Positions 17,369 through 25,855 of a stretch of DNA of 64,000 bases are shown piece after piece. The stretch comes from Chelatococcus sp. HY11. GTDB lineage: Bacteria; Pseudomonadota; Alphaproteobacteria; Rhizobiales; Beijerinckiaceae. How positions within the stretch are numbered: the stretch's first letter is position 1; the number at the start of each line of letters is the position of its first letter. The notes beneath the pieces were generated by a model. The model worked only from the letters and a program-made list of their open reading frames with translations, ran no database searches and was not told the origin of the DNA. Made by a program: the position numbers and the translations under genes. The stretch lies in the NCBI RefSeq assembly GCF_018398335.1, contig NZ_JAHBRX010000001.1, positions 3,030,001 to 3,094,000 on the forward strand, in the 5' to 3' direction.

Positions 17369-18748
17369 TCACACCACGGCGCGTGCCGCGAGAGAAGGCT
17401 GGGACATAAGGCCGGCGAGCAGCGTCAGGGCGTCTTCGAGCGCGCCGCGATCGGGGGCGACGCCGAGAGAGATCCGGACGGCTTCGAGCGGATGAGCAAC
17501 AACGGCAAATGCCGAACTCGGCACGATCGAAACCCCGGCGCGATCGGCGTGGTCCGCGAAATCGGCCGCGCGCCAATGGGCCGGCAGCCGCAGCCACAGG
17601 TGATGCCCATGGGGGTCCGCCGCGAAGCTCACGCCGCTCAGGATGCTAGCCGCCAGTTTCTGCCGCTCCTCATTCTCCGCGCGGATCGATCCGGCGATCT
17701 GGTCGAGCGTGCCGTCCACGATCCAGCGTGTGGCCAGCGCCGACATCAAGGGTGGGGCCATGAGAATGGTCGCGCGCAGCGCACCGGCCAGACGCAGCGC
17801 TTGCGAGGCGCTCGGCGCCACCACATAGGCCACGCGCAAGGCCGGCGTCGCGCATTTTGACAGCGTGGCGATATGCCAGGTTATGTCGCCAGCCAGTTCC
17901 GCGAGCGCGACCCGTCGCTCGGGCCTCAGCGGCGCGTAGGGATCGTCCTCGATGATCGCGACGCCATGCTGCCGCGCCAGCGCCGCGAGCGCGCGCCGCC
18001 GCGCCTCGGGCAATGTCGCGGTCGTGGGGTTGTCGATGGAGGGAATAAGATAAAGCGCCTTTGGCGCTCTTTCACGGCAGGCCCGCGCGAAGTCGTCTGG
18101 AACAATGCCCTCGTCGTCCATCGCCAGCGGTTCCAGGACGAGCCCCTTCTGCGCCGCGACGGCCTTCAAACCGGGATAGGTCATCGCGCCGGCCGCAACC
18201 ACGTCGCCACGACCGAGCAGAAGTTCGCAGACGGCGAACAGCGCGCTCTGCGCGCCCCCCGTGACCACGACCCGATCGCCGGTCACTCCCTCGAGACGCG
18301 GTGCCAGCCAGCTCGCGGCAGCCTGGCGATCAGGCTCCGCGCCGGTGCTCGCCTGATAATGCAGGCTCAGCATGCCACGGGAGCTGCCCAGGATGGTTGC
18401 GATGCCCTGGGGAAAGGCCCTTCTGAAATCCGCCTCGGCCGGTTGGGGCGGGATATTCATGCTGAGATCGATCAACGGAGGCGCGTGCTCGGCCCCGCCG
18501 GGGCCATCCCGCCCCTCACTGATGAAGGTTCCGCGTCCGGCCTGGGCCTCGACGAGGCCGCGCCGGCGGGCTTCGTTGAAGGCGCGCGTCACCGTGGTGA
18601 GATCCACCTTGAGCGCCTCCGCGATCGCGCGTTGCGGCGGAAGCCGCTCTCCTCGCGCCACCCTGCCTGATTGAATATCCGCCTGGAGCGCCTCGACGAT
18701 GCCGAGATATTTCATGCGGGCGCTTTCGATCAGTCGTGGCTGCCACAT
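17369..18748 (-). CDS. MocR-type regulator: GntR DNA-binding domain fused to aminotransferase fold
   Basis: Pyridoxal-phosphate-binding transcription factor of about 459 residues. I chose the start [21 protein letters not shown] (18748); the Met 36 codons earlier adds non-homologous sequence. The N-terminal HTH is [43 protein letters not shown] class-I aminotransferase domain follows with [45 protein letters not shown] and the PLP lysine in [15 protein letters not shown]. Such proteins usually control vitamin B6, GABA or amino-acid transport genes. The divergent neighbour is too far away to name a target. Confidence 0.92.
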   Translation of the reverse strand: MWQPRLIESARMKYLGIVEALQADIQSGRVARGERLPPQRAIAEALKVDLTTVTRAFNEARRRGLVEAQAGRGTFISEGRDGPGGAEHAPPLIDLSMNIPPQPAEADFRRAFPQGIATILGSSRGMLSLHYQASTGAEPDRQAAASWLAPRLEGVTGDRVVVTGGAQSALFAVCELLLGRGDVVAAGAMTYPGLKAVAAQKGLVLEPLAMDDEGIVPDDFARACRERAPKALYLIPSIDNPTTATLPEARRRALAALARQHGVAIIEDDPYAPLRPERRVALAELAGDITWHIATLSKCATPALRVAYVVAPSASQALRLAGALRATILMAPPLMSALATRWIVDGTLDQIAGSIRAENEERQKLAASILSGVSFAADPHGHHLWLRLPAHWRAADFADHADRAGVSIVPSSAFAVVAHPLEAVRISLGVAPDRGALEDALTLLAGLMSQPSLAARAVV

Positions 18749-18923
18749 CCCGTTACCCAAATTGTACGGCCCCTCAACATACACGGGCGTAGCATGTATG
18801 GCATGGTCACGGGAAGCCAGACAGGCGAAGATCAATCGTTGGCGACGGCTCGCCATCGACCGCCCGAGTTTGCCTCAAGGCGGTCGGGCCGGCGTTTCTT
18901 CAAGAAACGGCCGTGAACCGCAT

Positions 18924-19982
18924 TCAGCTTACCGGCTGAGCCTTGGGGAACGTCCATTTTCCGTTGAGTATTTCCGGGCGCGGCCTATACATCCGGACAG
19001 TATAATTCCAGCCCTTCATGATCGGCAGGCAGTTCGGGATCTCGCCATCGCAACCGCCAAACTGGATGGTTACAGAGCCATCTGCGTTTTTCTTCGCGGT
19101 GATGTCGTTGACAGAGTAGGCATTGTAGGAGTTCTTCTCAAAGAATCCCTTTTCATTGTAGAGGCTAACCGACCAAAAGGCATCGACCGGCACGTTCTTC
19201 GGCACGTTGAGCTTGTAGACCGTCTTGCCGTCGTCCTTTTGGGGACTGAAACTGTCATAGCTCGCGTCCTTGTCGGGATTGCCGCCCCAGCCGGCTGCCG
19301 TGCCGATCAGATGATGGACAGGGTCGACCTTTCCACGCGCGCCGAATGAACCGGCAAACGAGGTCGTGTGCTTTGCCAGGCTGAGCAGCGCGTCACGGAT
19401 CTCGGTCAAGCTCGTCTGATCCCAGTTGGGAAGCTCCAGTTTGCCGGTATCCTTCTGCGAAACCTTTATCGCATCCTGCAACCTGTGAACTTCGGCAAGA
19501 TCCTTTGGGTCATTGGGGTCCACGAGAGTGCGGATCGCCACGAACGCGTATCGCGTGCCGATGTCCTTCCGTGTCAGCGTGTGTGGCTTGGAATCGTAGA
19601 TCACCTTTGGCACATAATGATCCTGGTCGACGATCATCATGGACATGAAGCGCTTGCCGGCGTCCGGCATCGCGATCGTTACCGGCCCCGCCGCCAGATC
19701 GAACACCGCGAAGGAGTACAACGTGTCCCGGTTCAGGCGGATGACCGTTTGATTGTCGATCGAAGCGGGCTCGCGGACATGATGGAACTTGCCAACGCCG
19801 CCTGCTTCCTTGGCATTGTCGGTGAGATAACGATCCGTTTCGGCTCGCACGAAGCTATCCACGGTGACAGGGATCGGGACGGCTTGGGCCTGGGCTTGGG
19901 CTTGGGCTTGGGCTTGGGCGAAGACGGTGCCGTTGAGCACAACAAATGCGATCCCAAAAGCAATTGATGCAGACTTGCACAT
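18924..19982 (-). CDS. DUF1254/DUF1214-type secreted protein
   Basis: Exported protein of 352 residues with a signal peptide (about residues 1-22, cleavage near VFAQA). It belongs to the DUF1254/DUF1214 family, seen in the blocks DSFVRAETDRYLTDNAKEAGGVGKFHHVREPASIDNQTVIRLNRDTLYSFAVFDLAAGP, MMIVDQDHYVPKVIYDSKPH, and VDAFWSVSLYNEKGFFEKNSYNAYSVNDITAKKNADGSVTIQFGGC. The function of the family is not known. Directly after the signal peptide lies an AQAQAQAQAQAQA run encoded by a hexanucleotide repeat (separate entry). No operon partners are visible. Confidence 0.88.
   Translation of the reverse strand: MCKSASIAFGIAFVVLNGTVFAQAQAQAQAQAQAVPIPVTVDSFVRAETDRYLTDNAKEAGGVGKFHHVREPASIDNQTVIRLNRDTLYSFAVFDLAAGPVTIAMPDAGKRFMSMMIVDQDHYVPKVIYDSKPHTLTRKDIGTRYAFVAIRTLVDPNDPKDLAEVHRLQDAIKVSQKDTGKLELPNWDQTSLTEIRDALLSLAKHTTSFAGSFGARGKVDPVHHLIGTAAGWGGNPDKDASYDSFSPQKDDGKTVYKLNVPKNVPVDAFWSVSLYNEKGFFEKNSYNAYSVNDITAKKNADGSVTIQFGGCDGEIPNCLPIMKGWNYTVRMYRPRPEILNGKWTFPKAQPVS
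19882..19919. repeat. Hexanucleotide repeat GCTTGG/GCCTGG in the DUF1254 gene
   Basis: About six tandem units of GCTTGG(G/C) on the plus strand encode alternating Ala-Gln on the minus strand, just after the predicted signal-peptide cleavage site. Six-base units keep the reading frame, so copy-number change would lengthen or shorten the linker without breaking the protein. Confidence 0.85.
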
Positions 19983-20194
19983 GATTCATCCTCGTCGAAC
20001 GCGGTCCCTCACCAGGAATGGATACTGAAGTAATCCATCCTGCCCCACAACGGCGTACCGATGGGAGAGACTTGCACCAATTGCCTCGCGATGCCGCGAT
20101 TGGCCGCGCGCCAATCGGCGGCCGATCTCGCGCCATTTCCAACTCGCCTCGGCTTCGCACTGCGAACTTGCGATCCAGATTTTCAGGAAAAAGG

Positions 20195-20247
20195 TGGTGC
20201 GGGTGGTCGGAATCGAACCGACACTCCTTTCGGAACCGGATTTTGAG
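20195..20247 (-). other. 3' half of tRNA-Leu(CAA): integration-site remnant
   Basis: The minus strand reads anticodon loop CTCAAAA, 3' anticodon strand TCCGG, a variable arm with TTCCGAAAGGAGT, the T arm GTCGGTTCGATTCCGAC, acceptor strand CACCCGC, then ACCA. The 5' half is absent: the bases before the loop (GGTCT) do not pair with TCCGG and no GCGGGTG acceptor strand precedes it. This is the pattern left when an element integrates in the anticodon region and rebuilds the intact tRNA at its other end. The recombinase begins 180 bp to the right, so the element extends rightwards. No intact partner tRNA is in the window. Confidence 0.85.
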
Positions 20248-20426
20248 AGACCGAATATCCCCTATCCTTTATCTATCCGGGGGTATCCGATTTCCCGATA
20301 ACCGATTGCAAGCACTAGCTTTTCTCGGATATCGCATCATCCATACCTAACCGGATTTACGCCACGGTTGGATTTCTAGGTGCTCCTATTTTGCACCTGA
20401 TTTCCAGCCTCAACGGAGGTTAGGGA
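20248..20426. other. Recombinase promoter and possible arm-site region
   Basis: AT-rich compared with its flanks, with clustered TATCC/ATCGG motifs on both strands between about 20255 and 20340 (TATCCCCTATCC, CTATCCGGGGGTATCCGAT, CGATAACCGAT, CGGATATCG). Repeated short sites beside a tRNA fragment and recombinase are what integrase arm or Xis binding would look like. This is inference only. Confidence 0.4.
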
Positions 20427-21851
20427 ATGCCCAAAATCAAGCTCACAAAGACCGCTGTCGACGCCGCGAGTGCGCAGGGGCGCGATTACGAACTCAGGGA
20501 CACGATAGTCCCTGGGTTTCTGGTAAAGGTTACGCCGACAGGTCGCAAGACCTTCATGCTGGCCTACGTTGCGAACAACGGTCAACGCCGAAAGCCCGCC
20601 ATCGGACGCTACGGCGAAGTGACCGTCGAGCAGGCTCGAAATATCGCTCAGGATTGGTTGGCCGAGGTCCGACGCGGTGTCGATCCGAGCGCGGAGCGCG
20701 AGGCTGCGCGCAAAGCGCTTACGGTGAAGGAGCTGTTTGATCGCTTCATCACGGAGTATTCGGAGGGCCGGAATAAACCTTCGACGGTGAAGTCGAACCG
20801 TGGATACGGGAAGCGCTACATTCTTCCGATCCTGGGGCAGCTCAAGGTGCCCGACGTGACGCGCGCGGACATCGCGCATCTGATGAAGAAGATGTCGAAA
20901 AGCCCGACGAACGCCAACCGGGTGCTCGCCGCCGTGCGGAAGATGTTCAACATGGCCGAGGTGTGGGGCCTTCGACCGGATGGGTCCAATCCGTGCCGTC
21001 ACATTCCCAAATTCCCCGAGCGCGGAAAGACACGGCTTATCCCCGACGCGGAATTGCGGAAACTCTATGAGTACCTCGACCGTGCAGAGGCCGAGGGCTT
21101 GGAACACCCGTTCATTTTGCTCGCCGTTCGGCTTCAGTTCGAGTTTGCGGCTCGCATGTCCGAAATCCTCGAGATGCGTTGGGAGTGGGTTGATTTCGAT
21201 AATCGCCGTGTTGTTTGGCCAGACAGCAAGACCGGCGGAATGTCCAAGCCCATGAGCGCCGAGGCTCTGCGCCTTTTCGAGACCGCGCCTCGACTAGAAA
21301 GTTCGCCGTTCGTTTGCCCTTCGATTTTCGACCCCGAAGCGGCAATGTCAAAACACACCTACTATCATGGCTGGCGGCGCATCCTCTCGCGTGCAGGAGT
21401 GCAGCACATCGGAACGCATGGCATTCGCCACCGCGCGGCGACCGACATCGCAAATTCCGGAATCCCGGTGAAGGTCGGCATGGCCCTCACGGCGCACAAG
21501 ACGGTCACGATGTTCATGCGCTACGTCCACACGGAAGACGATCCGGTAAGGGCGGCGGCCGAGGCGGTGGCTCAGCGGCGGCAATCCGTGGTGGCCAGCG
21601 CCCCTGTACCCACCACTCCACCCGCCCTCGTGATCCAGCAGCCGGTGGAAGTCGTTGCGGCAGCTCCGGCCGAAGCAGCGCCCCCGGCCCGACTGGCGCC
21701 GGATGGGAAACCGCTTGGCTTCGAAGACGGTAGCTACACGTCTAGGACGCGCCTGGGGAACTATCGCCCCTATCGTCATCGTTCCGGCGAAAATCGCGCC
21801 ACGCCTCCGGGCACCAAACCCGTGCCCACCAAGGAGGTGAAACATGTCTAA
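20427..21851 (+). CDS. Tyrosine recombinase/integrase of the large element
   Basis: Site-specific recombinase of 474 residues. An N-terminal DUF4102-like arm-binding domain (KLTKTAVDAASAQGRDYELRDTIVPGFLVKVTPTGRKTF), a core-binding domain (about 100-180) and a catalytic domain are present. All catalytic residues can be seen: R243 in AARMSEIL, K268 in DSKTGG, H331-x-x-R334 in GTHGIRHR, H357 in LTAHKT and Tyr366 in FMRYVHTED. After about residue 378 comes an unusual Pro/Ala-rich tail of some 95 residues ending NYRPYRHRSGENRATPPG. A strong GGAGG site precedes the ATG. It abuts the tRNA-Leu fragment and overlaps the next gene by 8 bp. Confidence 0.95.
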   Translation: MPKIKLTKTAVDAASAQGRDYELRDTIVPGFLVKVTPTGRKTFMLAYVANNGQRRKPAIGRYGEVTVEQARNIAQDWLAEVRRGVDPSAEREAARKALTVKELFDRFITEYSEGRNKPSTVKSNRGYGKRYILPILGQLKVPDVTRADIAHLMKKMSKSPTNANRVLAAVRKMFNMAEVWGLRPDGSNPCRHIPKFPERGKTRLIPDAELRKLYEYLDRAEAEGLEHPFILLAVRLQFEFAARMSEILEMRWEWVDFDNRRVVWPDSKTGGMSKPMSAEALRLFETAPRLESSPFVCPSIFDPEAAMSKHTYYHGWRRILSRAGVQHIGTHGIRHRAATDIANSGIPVKVGMALTAHKTVTMFMRYVHTEDDPVRAAAEAVAQRRQSVVASAPVPTTPPALVIQQPVEVVAAAPAEAAPPARLAPDGKPLGFEDGSYTSRTRLGNYRPYRHRSGENRATPPGTKPVPTKEVKHV

Positions 21852-22146
21852 ACAGGCGCGCCGTGGATCTAGCTGGCCTTCGACCGAGCTGTTGCAGCGA
21901 GCGACATTCGTGGACGACGCCGGTCCGGTTCGCTTCGTCGATACCGAGGCTGCGGCGCGCTATCTCGCCCTCGATGCCCATACGCTCGAGTGCTACCGCT
22001 CCCTCGACAGCGGACCGGCGTTCTACAAGTTCGGCCGTTATGTCCGCTATGCAGTCACCGACCTCGACGCCTGGGCGGAAAGCTGCCGACGTTCGACATC
22101 GGCCTCGCCGCATGCGCCGCGGGTCCTTCCCGTTGACGCAACATAG
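21844..22146 (+). CDS. AlpA/MerR-like small DNA-binding protein, probable excisionase
   Basis: Protein of 100 residues with a helix-turn-helix of the AlpA/Xis type: RFVDTEAAARYLALDAHTLECYRSLDSGPAFYKFGRYVRYAVTDLDAWAESCRR. Such proteins either direct excision together with the integrase or switch on its gene. It overlaps the integrase stop codon, so the two are made together, which is unusual for an excisionase that must be separately controlled. It could also act as an ordinary regulator of the element. Confidence 0.75.
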   Translation: MSKQARRGSSWPSTELLQRATFVDDAGPVRFVDTEAAARYLALDAHTLECYRSLDSGPAFYKFGRYVRYAVTDLDAWAESCRRSTSASPHAPRVLPVDAT

Positions 22147-22158
22147 CCTGAAAGCTAT
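22143..22158. promoter_or_regulatory. Small inverted repeat upstream of higB
   Basis: ATAGC-CTGAAA-GCTAT ends 4 bp before the toxin ATG. Toxin-antitoxin operons are usually repressed by the antitoxin at such a site. The repeat is short, so this is tentative. Confidence 0.4.
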
Positions 22159-22161
22159 ATC

Positions 22162-22527
22162 ATGTGGGAAGTCCAATTCCATGCAGCCTTCGAAGCTGAG
22201 GTTTTGGCCTACGAGCGCGACGTTCGCATCGCCTTGATCGCCGTCACCAAGCTGTTGGCCGATTACGGCCCTCAGCTTGGCCGGCCCTATGCGGACACGC
22301 TCAAAGGTTCGAAGCACTCAAATATGAAGGAACTGCGCTTTGAAGCAGCCGACGGCGAATGGCGCGCAGCCTTCGCCTTCGACCCGCAGCGACGGGCAAT
22401 CCTGCTCGTCGCCGGCGACAAATCCGGCGGAAGTCAGAAATTCTTCTATCGTCGTATGGTCGCCAAAGCGGATTTCAGGTTTTCCGAACATCTGGAAAAA
22501 CTGAAACCCGGAAAGAAGGGAAAGTAA
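22162..22527 (+). CDS. higB: RelE/HigB-family toxin
   Basis: Putative ribosome-dependent mRNA interferase of 121 residues, type II toxin. It starts MWEVQFHAAFEAEVLAYER and has the Gp49/HigB signature: LLADYGPQLGRPYADTLKGSKHSNMKELRFEAADGEWRAAFAFDPQRRAILLVAGDKSGGSQKFFYRRMVAKADFRFSEHLEKLK, where the conserved Arg and Lys residues of the fold lie. The toxin gene comes first and the antitoxin second, the order that defines higBA. The antitoxin starts 2 bp after this stop. Confidence 0.9.
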   Translation: MWEVQFHAAFEAEVLAYERDVRIALIAVTKLLADYGPQLGRPYADTLKGSKHSNMKELRFEAADGEWRAAFAFDPQRRAILLVAGDKSGGSQKFFYRRMVAKADFRFSEHLEKLKPGKKGK

Positions 22528-22528
22528 A

Positions 22529-22891
22529 ATGGCGCGGAGCCTGAACGATATAATCGCCAGTCTGCCTCCGGGCGAGCAGGAGGAGATCGAAGCGCGCTAT
22601 CAGGACCTCAAGCAGGAAGTAGAGGGTCTTCGAGAGCTGCGGCGGATCGCAGGAAGGGCGCAGGAAGACGTCGCGACTGCCCTCAAGATCAAGCAACCCT
22701 CAGTCTCGAAAATCGAGAAGCAAGCCGACATGTACCTGTCGACCCTGCGCGGCTATGTGGAGGCAATCGGCGGGAAGTTGGAGCTTATCGTCAAGTTGCC
22801 GTCTCGACCGCCGGTCACAATACAGCACCTTGGTGACCTTGCTCTCTCGGAAGGTCCAAAATCGGCCAGGCGCGGCACTACGAAGTCATAA
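22529..22891 (+). CDS. higA: XRE-family antitoxin (HigA-like)
   Basis: Antitoxin of 120 residues that binds the toxin and represses the operon. The XRE helix-turn-helix is clear: LRRIAGRAQEDVATALKIKQPSVSKIEKQADMYLSTLRGYVEAIGGKLELIVKLP. A helical N-terminal segment precedes it. The stop codon TAA at 22889-22891 lies immediately before the TA target of the IS630 insertion, so the insertion just missed, or slightly altered, the C-terminus. A paralogue at 29290 shares the whole domain. Confidence 0.9.
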   Translation: MARSLNDIIASLPPGEQEEIEARYQDLKQEVEGLRELRRIAGRAQEDVATALKIKQPSVSKIEKQADMYLSTLRGYVEAIGGKLELIVKLPSRPPVTIQHLGDLALSEGPKSARRGTTKS

Positions 22892-22893
22892 TA

Positions 22894-24051
22894 CCAACGG
22901 CCTCGGGTTTTGACTCAAGAGGGTAGCCACGGAGCTTTTGTGGTGATTCCGTTGGCGCGAGGAGGATTCGCGCCATGCCTGCCGCCGTCTCCCTGAGGAG
23001 TGATTTTACCGCTGCAGCCCTTCGACGCCTTGCGGCAGCCTCGCGTCACGCCAGGCAGAGCCGGCGCCTTCTCTCCCTGGCGGCCGTGCTGGATGGTATG
23101 AGCCGGGATGCGGCCGCCCGGATCGGTGGCATGGACCGCCAGACGCTGCGCGACTGGGTTCACCGCTTCAACGAGCACGGCCCCGACGGGCTGATGGACG
23201 TCCGTGGCAAAGGCCATGCGCCGCGGCTTTCGGCGGATCAGATCGCCGCATTCGCAACCATCGTCGAAACCGGGCCCGACCCCATAGTCGACGGCGTAGT
23301 CCGCTGGCGCCGGATCGACCTGAAGCGGGTGATCGAGGAACGCTTCGGCGTGGTCTATCATGAGCGCACGATCGGCAAGCTCCTCAAGCAGATCGGCTTT
23401 TCCCATATCAGCGCGCGGCCCCATCACCCGGCTCAGGACGAGCGGGTGGTCGAGATGTATAAAAAAACTTCGCAGCGACGCTGAAGGCCCACCTCGCCCA
23501 TGTCCCGAAACGAAAGCGGATCGAGATCTGGTTCCAGGACGAGGCCCGGATCGGCCAGAAGAACGGCCTGGTTCGGCAATGGGCGCGACGCGGAACCAGG
23601 CCGCGCCAGCCCGCGGATCAGCGCTACGAGAGCGCCTACCTCTTCGGGGCGATCTGTCCGGCTCGTGGCGTCGGGGCAGCTCTCGTCATGCCCTTCGCCG
23701 ATACATGGGCCATGCAGGCCCATCTCGACGAGGTCGCTGCGACCGTCGCCAAAGGGGCGCATGCCGTCCTGCTGCTTGATCGCGCCGGGTGGCACACCAC
23801 CGAAAAACTCATCGTGCCGAAGAACCTCTCCCTCGTCTTCCTGCCGTCACGCTCCCCGGAGCTCAACCCGGTCGAGAACATCTGGCAGTATCTGCGCGCC
23901 AACTGGCTCTCAAACCGCGTCTTCGGCACCTATGTCGATATCCTCGATGCCACCTGCGAGGCCTGGAACAAGCTCACGGCGCAGCCCTCCGTCATCGCTT
24001 CCATCGGCACCCGGAAATGGGCTCATGTCGGTCAAAACTGAGGGCCGTTGG
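22894..24051 (+). mobile_element. IS630-family insertion sequence, 1158 bp
   Basis: Both ends carry related inverted repeats: CCAACGGCCTCGGGTTTTGAC on the left and, on the other strand at the right end, CCAACGGCCCTCAGTTTTGAC (17 of 21 bases equal). Each end is flanked by the dinucleotide TA (22892-22893 and 24052-24053), the target duplicated by IS630/Tc1-mariner elements. Inside is one transposase gene in two frames. The insertion lies between the higA stop and the CBASS operon. Confidence 0.92.
22975..24041 (+). CDS. IS630 transposase made by -1 frameshift
   Basis: DDE transposase. Frame 1 (22975-23484) encodes the HTH part: LLSLAAVLDGMSRDAAARIGGMDRQTLRDWVHRFNEHGPDGLMDVRGKG. Frame 2 continues from the heptamer A-AAA-AAC at 23461-23467: KNFAATLKAHLAHVPKRKRIEIWFQDEARIGQKNGLVRQWARRG, then AVLLLDRAGWHTTEKL and FLPSRSPELNPVENIWQYLR. 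Together these give the Asp (FQDEARIG), Asp (LLDRAGWH) and Glu (NPVENIW) triad. The slippery site is of the classical form, so the frames are probably joined by programmed slippage rather than broken. The frame-1 product alone (169 residues) would be a DNA-binding inhibitor. Confidence 0.88.
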
Positions 24052-24207
24052 TATAAGACCTTGCGCTTGGCGTGAATGGGGGACAATCTGTACACTGAGG
24101 GGGCTCGTCGCTGGCGGTTCCCCGTGAGATCAGGTGGCAAATAACTAATTCCAGCCCTCTTCGGGGCGCATATTAGCAGGGAGGCGCCGGCCCCCTGCCG
24201 CTGGTTA

Positions 24208-25338
24208 CTAGCCGACCGTGATCGTCGGGACAAAAGCCTGCGCAGTTCGGTTCTGGTCGTAGAGTTTCATCGCGAGATCCGCTTTCGGCATCCATACTCG
24301 CCCCGTCTCAACCGCTACGGACGCCGGCACTACCGGGAAGACATGCAACAACACGCCTTCCCCGTGATAAGCCTTAATCCGGTTGAATAGGTCGCGCAGC
24401 AAATGCTTGTAGGCGGCGAGGTCGTCTTTCCGTCGCATGATGTCATTGCCGGGCTGGTCGCAGGTAATTGACCAGATGGCAGTATTTTCGCCCAATACCG
24501 AGGTAATGCGGTCGTCATTCACCGTGGCGCTCAGGGCCAACTTCAACGCGACCGGCACGTCCTTCCTGCCGCCATACTCGTTGACTTTGTAGGCAATGCG
24601 CGGCTGGTCGGGCAGCCATTTCCAGGTGTCCGGTTCGCGGTGCTTTTGATGCACCGAGACCGGTACTATGTCGCCAAGAAGCGTCCCGAGACGGATGAGC
24701 AACGGCTGCGGCGCCAACGCGAAGACGCTGAGTTGGCGAATTTCCCGCTGCTCGATGCGTTCCTTGATTTTGCGGGCGAAAAGGCGCTCGAGGTTCTCGT
24801 TCTGCTCGGTCCAGTAGACTTCTTCGTGATCCTTGCGCTCCGACCCGATCAACTCGATGTCGATTGTCCGGCCTTCGGCGGGATGGTGATCCGGAGGCAT
24901 GGCGCTGAAGATCGAACGGGTTGTTACCAAGGAGTCACGCTGGCCAATAGTCGCCGCGAACCTGACGACATGGGAGACACGGTCGACATCCATGTCGGTA
25001 ACGATCTCGATGCGGTCCTCATGCTCCGCTTTCATGGCCAGGAGGACATCCTCGGGGTAGTCGGCCAGATAGTCCACATCGATCGCCTTATGGTGGACGG
25101 GACACATCAGCATCAGGTTGTCGATGTCTTGCGCAAGCAGTGGCGATCTCACGGGATCACCCCTGGGACCTCCAGCCTCGTCGGCGACGATGTGGGCGAT
25201 ATAACCGAACTTGCCCGTACGCTTGCCGGCGATCAAGTCACCGATCAGGAGCTTGTTGCATCCACGAAACTGACACCGCCCCCCAGCCTTTGCCCAAAGC
25301 GCATTTGCAACTTTTGGTGGAATAGCAGTCTTAGACAT
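24208..25338 (-). CDS. cap5: CBASS effector: HNH endonuclease fused to SAVED domain (Cap5-like)
   Basis: DNA-degrading effector of 376 residues, activated by a cyclic nucleotide. The N-terminal HNH domain has zinc cysteines in GGRCQFRGCNKLL (C22, C27), the catalytic histidine in YIAHIVADEAGGPRG (H49), and NLMLMCPVHHKAID (N74, C79, H82, H83). The C-terminal half (about 180-376) matches a SAVED cyclic-nucleotide sensor, with LSVFALAPQPLLIRLGTLLGDIVPVSVHQKHREPDTWKW and GEGVLLHVFPVVPASVAVETGRVWMPKADLAMKLYDQN. It is last in the four-gene CBASS operon, 25 bp after cap3. On infection it would cut host and phage DNA and abort growth. Cap4 (a different nuclease with SAVED) is excluded by the HNH motif. 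Confidence 0.93.
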   Translation of the reverse strand: MSKTAIPPKVANALWAKAGGRCQFRGCNKLLIGDLIAGKRTGKFGYIAHIVADEAGGPRGDPVRSPLLAQDIDNLMLMCPVHHKAIDVDYLADYPEDVLLAMKAEHEDRIEIVTDMDVDRVSHVVRFAATIGQRDSLVTTRSIFSAMPPDHHPAEGRTIDIELIGSERKDHEEVYWTEQNENLERLFARKIKERIEQREIRQLSVFALAPQPLLIRLGTLLGDIVPVSVHQKHREPDTWKWLPDQPRIAYKVNEYGGRKDVPVALKLALSATVNDDRITSVLGENTAIWSITCDQPGNDIMRRKDDLAAYKHLLRDLFNRIKAYHGEGVLLHVFPVVPASVAVETGRVWMPKADLAMKLYDQNRTAQAFVPTITVG

Positions 25339-25363
25339 GTCGCCCCTCCAATTGCCGACGCCT

Positions 25364-25855
25364 TCAGATGAATCTTCTTTTCGGTCGTGACACCGGGTCG
25401 TCGATCATCTCGACGCGTTGCGGACTTTGGCCGCGCATGAACAGGTACGTTCCCACCTGCAGCATCACGAACATCCGCAGCCGAACGATCATCAAGACCG
25501 AGAAGTCGATGTTTCCGGCGTCCTCGACCATCGCTTGCATGGTCCTGATGTCGGTCGTGCTGGGGCTCACCGGAAAGCGTGGATGGGAATGCCATTCCCC
25601 CAAGTAGTTGAAACGACTGAAGTCGTTGCCATTCTTCTCGAAGAAGGCTTCCAGTGCCTGTGCGTGCAGTTCCGGACGACGCTCGAAGTACGCGCTCTCG
25701 CCGCCCCTCGGGTCCACAGTGACGTCCACGACCCGAAATCGCCCTTCGTCGTCGAGTTGCTCGGCAAGCAGCAACCCCCCGGTTTCCCGGCGCCCTGATA
25801 AGGACAGTTCCTTGCAAATCTTCTTGCGAACAGAGCTAGGCAGGGCGATCTGCAT
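25364..25855 (-). CDS. cap3: CBASS JAB/MPN-family isopeptidase (Cap3)
   Basis: Deconjugating metalloprotease of 163 residues. The JAMM zinc motif is complete: Glu24 in RETGGLLL, then H89-x-H91-x7-S99-x2-D102 in GEWHSHPRFPVSPSTTD. In type II CBASS, Cap3 removes the CD-NTase from proteins to which Cap2 has linked it. It overlaps the 3' end of cap2 by 20 bp, so expression is coupled. The C-terminal basic tail (PVSRPKRRFI) is not part of the core. Confidence 0.93.
   Translation of the reverse strand: MQIALPSSVRKKICKELSLSGRRETGGLLLAEQLDDEGRFRVVDVTVDPRGGESAYFERRPELHAQALEAFFEKNGNDFSRFNYLGEWHSHPRFPVSPSTTDIRTMQAMVEDAGNIDFSVLMIVRLRMFVMLQVGTYLFMRGQSPQRVEMIDDPVSRPKRRFI

Noticed and set aside
20195-20280. 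Complete tRNA-Leu gene
   Set aside because: The 5' acceptor strand, D arm and 5' anticodon strand are missing; only the 3' half is real.
23455-23484. IS630 transposase as a pseudogene
   Set aside because: The frame break coincides with a perfect slippery heptamer and both halves are otherwise intact, so programmed frameshifting is more likely.
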